This document shows positions 59,935 through 64,000 of a stretch of DNA of 64,000 nt, one piece after another. Numbering within the stretch: the first letter of the stretch is position 1; each line of letters starts with the position of its first letter. The notes beneath the pieces are model-generated. The model searched no databases and had not been told where the DNA came from. It saw nothing but the letters and a program-made list of their open reading frames with translations. The DNA is taken from positions 39,142,164-39,206,163 of the forward strand of contig CM049315.1 in assembly GCA_026874595.1 (NCBI GenBank). Reading direction: 5' to 3'. Source of the DNA: Sipunculus nudus (taxonomy: Eukaryota; Annelida; Sipuncula; Golfingiida; Sipunculidae). A program made the translations under genes and the position numbers.

Positions 59935-62900
59935 CTGAAATGGTCAAAACATATAAGTATCTAAAATTTCCAAGAACCGAAACAATGGGCCACTAATATA
60001 TATGTCACCGCAACTGCATAATTTATCCGTTAATCAAGGGGATAAACCAAGCTTTAATGTAAGGAGTTTTACTTTGATATAGTACGAATTCGTCATGTTG
60101 GTATAGTATCTATTTAATGCAAGAGAAGGGAAATTCCGAGAATAGTGAAAGACAAGGGAAATTGTAAATGGCTTTTGCTTTAGGTATAATATTACCAAGT
60201 ATTATTGTTAGTATTAGTCATTAAACATTTGTTCACAGCTTTTTTTTTAAATTTTATCTGCATCAATGACCTGTGTATAATATATATATTTCCTATGATA
60301 ATTGAAGGGTTTACCATTATCAAGATTGTCCCCATCAACTTCACCTCCTGCTGGCATTATAAACCTCCTGTTCTCTGAACGAAAATAAAAACTTTAACTC
60401 AGTATCAAAATCATCATATGATATTAAAGTGCAACAGCAATATTTCTTAAAGTGAAAGCTTACTAAGGCTACAATCAGGACTTTTTTTTGCTATTAAACC
60501 CCCTCTGATTTCTTGAGAACAGACTGAGGCATAAGGGACTGTTTTTCCTTATCAGATTTGGAAGGACCGTAAACTTTCTCCAATGAGCGTCAATATAGTG
60601 AAATGCTTTGTAATGCTAGTTTAAGGGTTGTTATTTTAAGCATAACTGTCTGTATTTTTTTAAACATTTCAGCATGAACTAAATGATATTGTCATCACAA
60701 TTGTAATAAAAAAATCCATTGAAACTGCAGAAAATGAATTCATATGAAGTAACTCGTAGATTATGTAATCTATATAATGTTTTTAAAAAAAACTCGTGTA
60801 GGTATTCCAAGCACTGTCTACATACTTTCTTCAGCTTGGTTTATCTCAATAGTTGTCAACGTCACATTGTCGTACGTGTTAATGCTACTGGATTTGACCC
60901 ATGCTGAAAGAAAAAGGTAAATGCTTTTTTTCGATTTTGTTCTTTTCAAAGCTTAAACTAGCCTTAGTTCGGGATCAATAAGGTTTACTCCAGGAAAAAT
61001 CTTTATAATAAAAGTAACTCCTCTCCTATAAAATAAATGATGCCTTTCATTTATGGAAATTTATCCGTAATATCAAATCTTTATTGCCCTCAAATAAATT
61101 CTTGTTGTATTAAAAAAAACTCACTGTAATCCGCTTTCTCGTCTTTGCTTGAGATGTGGGATTTAATTGTATCATTAACCTCTGAAACATGAAAAACACT
61201 TTGCCAATCAATGGTACTATACCTCATGCCAGCAATCAAAAATATACTTGTGCCTTACGAAAGCAATATTATATATGAAATTCTAACAAGCGATGATATA
61301 AGCCTACAAGGAGAGTCTTTATTATTGTTTTGTTCTTTTTTAACGGGAAACTGAACATTCAAGGAAACGAAACTTTCAGGAATATAGACTATTTGGGTTC
61401 ATTTTTGAATTGATGAAGTAGATTCAGGCAATGATCTTGGATATTTTGTCCATATTCTCTGTGAGTGGTCTAAAGAGCATTTGACTCACTTCTGATTACC
61501 TTCTGACTTACCACTAGTGATCGCTGATGCATTTGTTGTGATCGGAGCGGTAGGAGTAGGTAAAGTAATTATTGTTACCGCGGGTGTATTCACGAAAGTT
61601 GAACCTATGCCCACTGAAGTCACTCTAGCTGTTGACTCATTCCTTTCCTCAGAAGCAGAAATTGTTGTAGTGGCAGGAAATGATGTTGTAAATGTTTTTG
61701 TTGTTGTAATTCCTGGTTTGGTGGTAAGCTGTGTCGTCCCTGGAACTGCTGCCGAGTCTTGTGTTTTATCAGACCCTGATAGAGACCCATGTGTGGTTAC
61801 AGATGTTGGTGTGGTTGGCGACCTTCTTGTTATGATAAGGTCTGGTGTGATTGTGGTTTTGTGTGTGGTACTTGGCCAAGGATAAGTTGAATGGCCCGCT
61901 GTTGTTGTGGATGTAGGTGTGGTTGGAGGTTTTGTTGTGGACCTTGGTTCGGGTGTGATCGTTCGCTCAGATGAAGTTGTAGGGTGCGCTAATATAGTTT
62001 GTTGGCTGGTACTCTTAGGTTTTTGAGTTGTTGTGGATTCTAGAGTTGTTGTAGGTTCCACAGCTTCAGACTTTAATGTGGTTGTTGTTTCTGGTGTGGT
62101 CTTAATGTTTACTGTAGTCTTAAGGTTTGTTGTAATTTTCATTGTGGTTTTAGGTCCTCTGGTTGTATATTCCGTTTTGGTCGTAGTTTCTGGCTGGGTC
62201 GTATATACTAGTGTGGTTGAAAGGTGTTGTGTGGTTTCAGGTTCTGGTGATGTTGTGGGTTCTGCTCTTGTTGTAGGCTCTGGTGTTGTTGAGGGTTCAC
62301 TTGTTGTTGTAAGTTCTGGAGTTGTTGTAGGCTCAAGTCGGGTTGTGGCTTCTTGTGTTGTTGAGGGTTCTCGCCTGGTTGTGTGTTCTGGTGTCGTTGT
62401 AGGCTGTGGTACGGGGGTAGTTTCTGGTGTGGTGGTTGGTTCTGGTGTTGTTGTAGGCTTTGGCTTAGTGGTGGGTTCTGGTTTGCTTGTAGGTATTGGT
62501 GTGGTTGTGGGTTCAGGTGTGGTCGTAGGTACTGGCGTGGTTGTTGGTTCAGGGGTGGTCGTAGTAAAAGTCGTGGTTGTAGGTTCAGTTGTGGTTGTAG
62601 CTATTGGCGTTGTTGTAGGTTCAGGCGTGGTTGTATCTATAAGCGTTGTCGTAGGTTCAAGTGTGGATGTAGCTATTGGCGTGGTTGTAGTTTCAGGTGA
62701 GGTTGTAGCTTTTTGCGTGGTTGTAGGTTCAAGAGTAGTTGTAGGTACTGAAGTGGTTGTAGGTTCAGATGTGGTTGAAGGTATAGATGTAGTTGTGAAT
62801 TTTGGTGTGGTTGTAATTTTTGGTGTGGTTGTAGTTTCAGGTGTGGTTGTAGCTATTTGCGTGGATGTTGGTTCAGGTGTTGTTGTAGGTATTGTTGTGG

Positions 62901-63702
62901 TGCTTGGTCGTAGTGTAGTTGTAGGCTTTGCTGAAGTGGTAAGCTGTTGTGTTGTGGTGGGCCATGTGGTTGTTGTTTCCTGTGTCGATGTTGGAGCTGA
63001 ATAAGAAACGACAAGTCTTTTTATCATATATATTACATAAAAACAGATAATGAATTTGTTAACTTGTTGAAGAGTACAATTAACGAAATCAGGAGCCCAA
63101 GAAGTATATATGCTTACCTGACGTTGTGATCAGTTTCTCAGTCAAATCTGCATCAATAAAGATAACATATTAATATTAATTCATAGGTAAATACATAATC
63201 ACTGCCTAAGGTATAATAATTTTGGATTTTATTTTATTATTTTTTTTATAAAATTACAATACAGCTAACTCCTAAAATGAGCTGACATGTTCCGTATGGC
63301 TGCATGTATGTATATATAAATATATAAACTTGAAACAAGTCTGTTTTAAACATTTACCTTACATATTTGTGAGAAACCATAACTTTATATTAAACCATCA
63401 CTTTTAGTACAGAAGTACGAATCATGTGATATTAATTTTTTTATACTCACAGCACGACGGAATATCGCAGAAATCCCAGCGTGTATTAGTGTCTGTGGTG
63501 AAGCACCACGGGCCTGTTGGGTTCTTGGTTGGATTACGACAGTAGTTTTCCGCCTCAGACAGGGAAGATTCCGGGAAGTTTTCGGTAGTGGTGATATTGT
63601 GGTATTGCGGGGAGGATTCGTTCCACCATTGACACTTTATGCCTGCCCTAGTCCGCGCTATTTTACCGGCGTAGTCAGCTCCGACCTTTGTAGTTTTGCA
63701 CG
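59766..63702 (-). CDS. gene A: kringle, mucin-stalk, single-pass membrane protein (5' partial)
   Basis: Read right to left: kringle 63451-63702, linker 63118-63147, mucin exon 61512-62996, linkers 61125-61181, 60826-60903 and 60315-60374, transmembrane exon 59766-59934. All are phase 1-1 except the last (1-2), so a further terminal exon below 59766 is expected; I could not identify it. By analogy with genes B and C, more kringles and the signal peptide lie beyond the right edge. The single kringle here matches the membrane-proximal kringle of gene C, and the membrane exon matches gene C, so A and C are closer to each other than to B in this part. Confidence 0.85.
60315..60374 (-). CDS. gene A linker exon
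   Basis: 60 nt, acceptor tttcgttcag, donor gtaaac, phase 1-1. It encodes NRRFIMPAGGEVDGDNLDN. Confidence 0.65.
60826..60903 (-). CDS. gene A linker exon with N-glycosylation site
   Basis: 78 nt, acceptor tttctttcag, donor gtatgt, phase 1-1. It encodes WVKSSSINTYDNVTLTTIE, then INQAEE; NVT is a sequon. Confidence 0.7.
61125..61181 (-). CDS. gene A linker exon
   Basis: 57 nt, acceptor catgtttcag, donor gtgagt, phase 1-1. It encodes VNDTIKSHISSKDEKADY; NDT is a sequon. Confidence 0.7.
61512..62996 (-). CDS. gene A mucin-like stalk exon with 12-residue repeats
   Basis: 1485 nt (495 codons), acceptor tttcttattcag, donor gtaagt, phase 1-1. It is Thr/Pro-rich throughout. From about 62875 to 62450 it has at least eleven tandem repeats of 12 residues (36 nt), consensus near EPTTTPIPTTTP. 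This is a classic O-glycosylated mucin stalk. Strong strand bias (few G on the coding strand) makes long false frames on the plus strand. Confidence 0.92.
63118..63147 (-). CDS. gene A 30-nt linker micro-exon
   Basis: Acceptor tttgatgcag, donor gtaagc, phase 1-1. It encodes LTEKLITTS between the kringle and the mucin exon, as the 27- and 51-nt exons do in gene C. Confidence 0.6.
63451..63702 (-). CDS. gene A kringle (membrane-proximal)
   Basis: 252 nt, acceptor tgttccgcag, donor gtgagt, phase 1-1. Six cysteines: ACKTT, IKCQWW, NYCRNP, GPWCFT, DFCDIP, PSC. The lysine-site pair is Thr and Asn (RNPTKNPTGPW). Confidence 0.95.
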
Positions 63703-64000
63703 CTGCGGAACAAGACATAACCCGTATAATAAAATGTATCCCTTTACACTTTCGTAAATAATGGTTATAAAACAAAAAGCGTTATACCCATAATTTCGAC
63801 ATGCGACCTGTGAAATCCTTCGCAAGAACATGCAGCCCCCATGATTGGTCGAGAAAAAGGGAGAAATAAACCAGGGTTCGATAAGGGCGAAGGGATGCGA
63901 CACGTGAGTAGCCCGAGGACAACATTCAGGAGGGAATCTGTCTGAGGAGTCGGTTTGGTTTTAATGGAACATGTATTGGAAAATAACGAGGTTAACGTCC

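Noticed and set aside
62033-63004. 324-codon plus-strand open frame rich in VVVGSG
   Set aside because: It is the antisense shadow of the Thr/Pro mucin exon; ACN codons read backwards give GTN and GGN runs. No start context or splice structure.
13376-63702. Plasminogen- or HGF-type kringle serine protease
   Set aside because: No trypsin-like domain (TAAHC, GDSGGP) was found on the minus strand near any kringle; stalk and membrane exons follow instead.

Overview
The window is nuclear DNA of an animal. It is AT-rich, has many (AT)n microsatellites and minisatellites, and its genes are cut into short exons by GT-AG introns. Kringle repeats, a metazoan-type GH10 xylanase with a carbohydrate-binding module, and tandem repeats carrying GACA/GGAC runs together suggest a lophotrochozoan, most likely a bivalve or other mollusc. 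The species is an inference. I see no bacterial features.

The dominant content is a tandem family of three paralogous receptor-like genes, all on the minus strand. Reading 5' to 3' (right to left): gene A (63702 to 59766, 5' end outside the window), gene B (52852 to 34347) and gene C (19225 to about 6525 or 5810). Each follows one plan: split signal peptide, extracellular kringle domains, a low-complexity stalk, one transmembrane helix and a short basic tail. Genes B and C each have five kringles. Every kringle is a single exon of 252 nt (one is 258) with phase-1 introns on both sides, and almost all stalk exons are also phase 1-1. The stalks differ completely. Gene A has a Thr/Pro mucin exon with 12-residue repeats. 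Gene C has a Ser/Thr exon with 18-residue repeats. Gene B has about twenty very small charged, Gly/Asn/Asp/Lys-rich exons.

Between genes B and C, also on the minus strand, lies a CBM-GH10 gene (28225 to 22203). Its exons can be traced with consistent phases, but it lacks a recognisable segment for the catalytic acid/base. On the plus strand at about 1816-3103 is an unprocessed GH10 pseudogene with the same intron positions. It keeps the acid/base motif but has lost the nucleophile motif and carries frameshifts and stops.

Region by region: 1-1555 is a minisatellite of about 87 bp units. 1.8-3.2 kb is the GH10 pseudogene. 3.2-6.5 kb is non-coding, with a foldback element containing a tRNA-like core. 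6.5-19.2 kb is gene C, with a 153-bp minisatellite inside one intron. 19.4-22.2 kb holds only weak coding candidates and old repeats. 22.2-28.2 kb is the GH10 gene. 28.2-34.3 kb shows no gene. 34.3-52.9 kb is gene B, with a 145-bp minisatellite in one intron. 53-59.7 kb is repeat-rich, with a Tigger/pogo-like element and a possible tiny secreted-peptide gene. 59.8-63.7 kb is gene A. No protease domain was found next to any kringle, so these are not plasminogen-type proteases. Exon ends come from reading splice sites and phase by eye, without transcript data.
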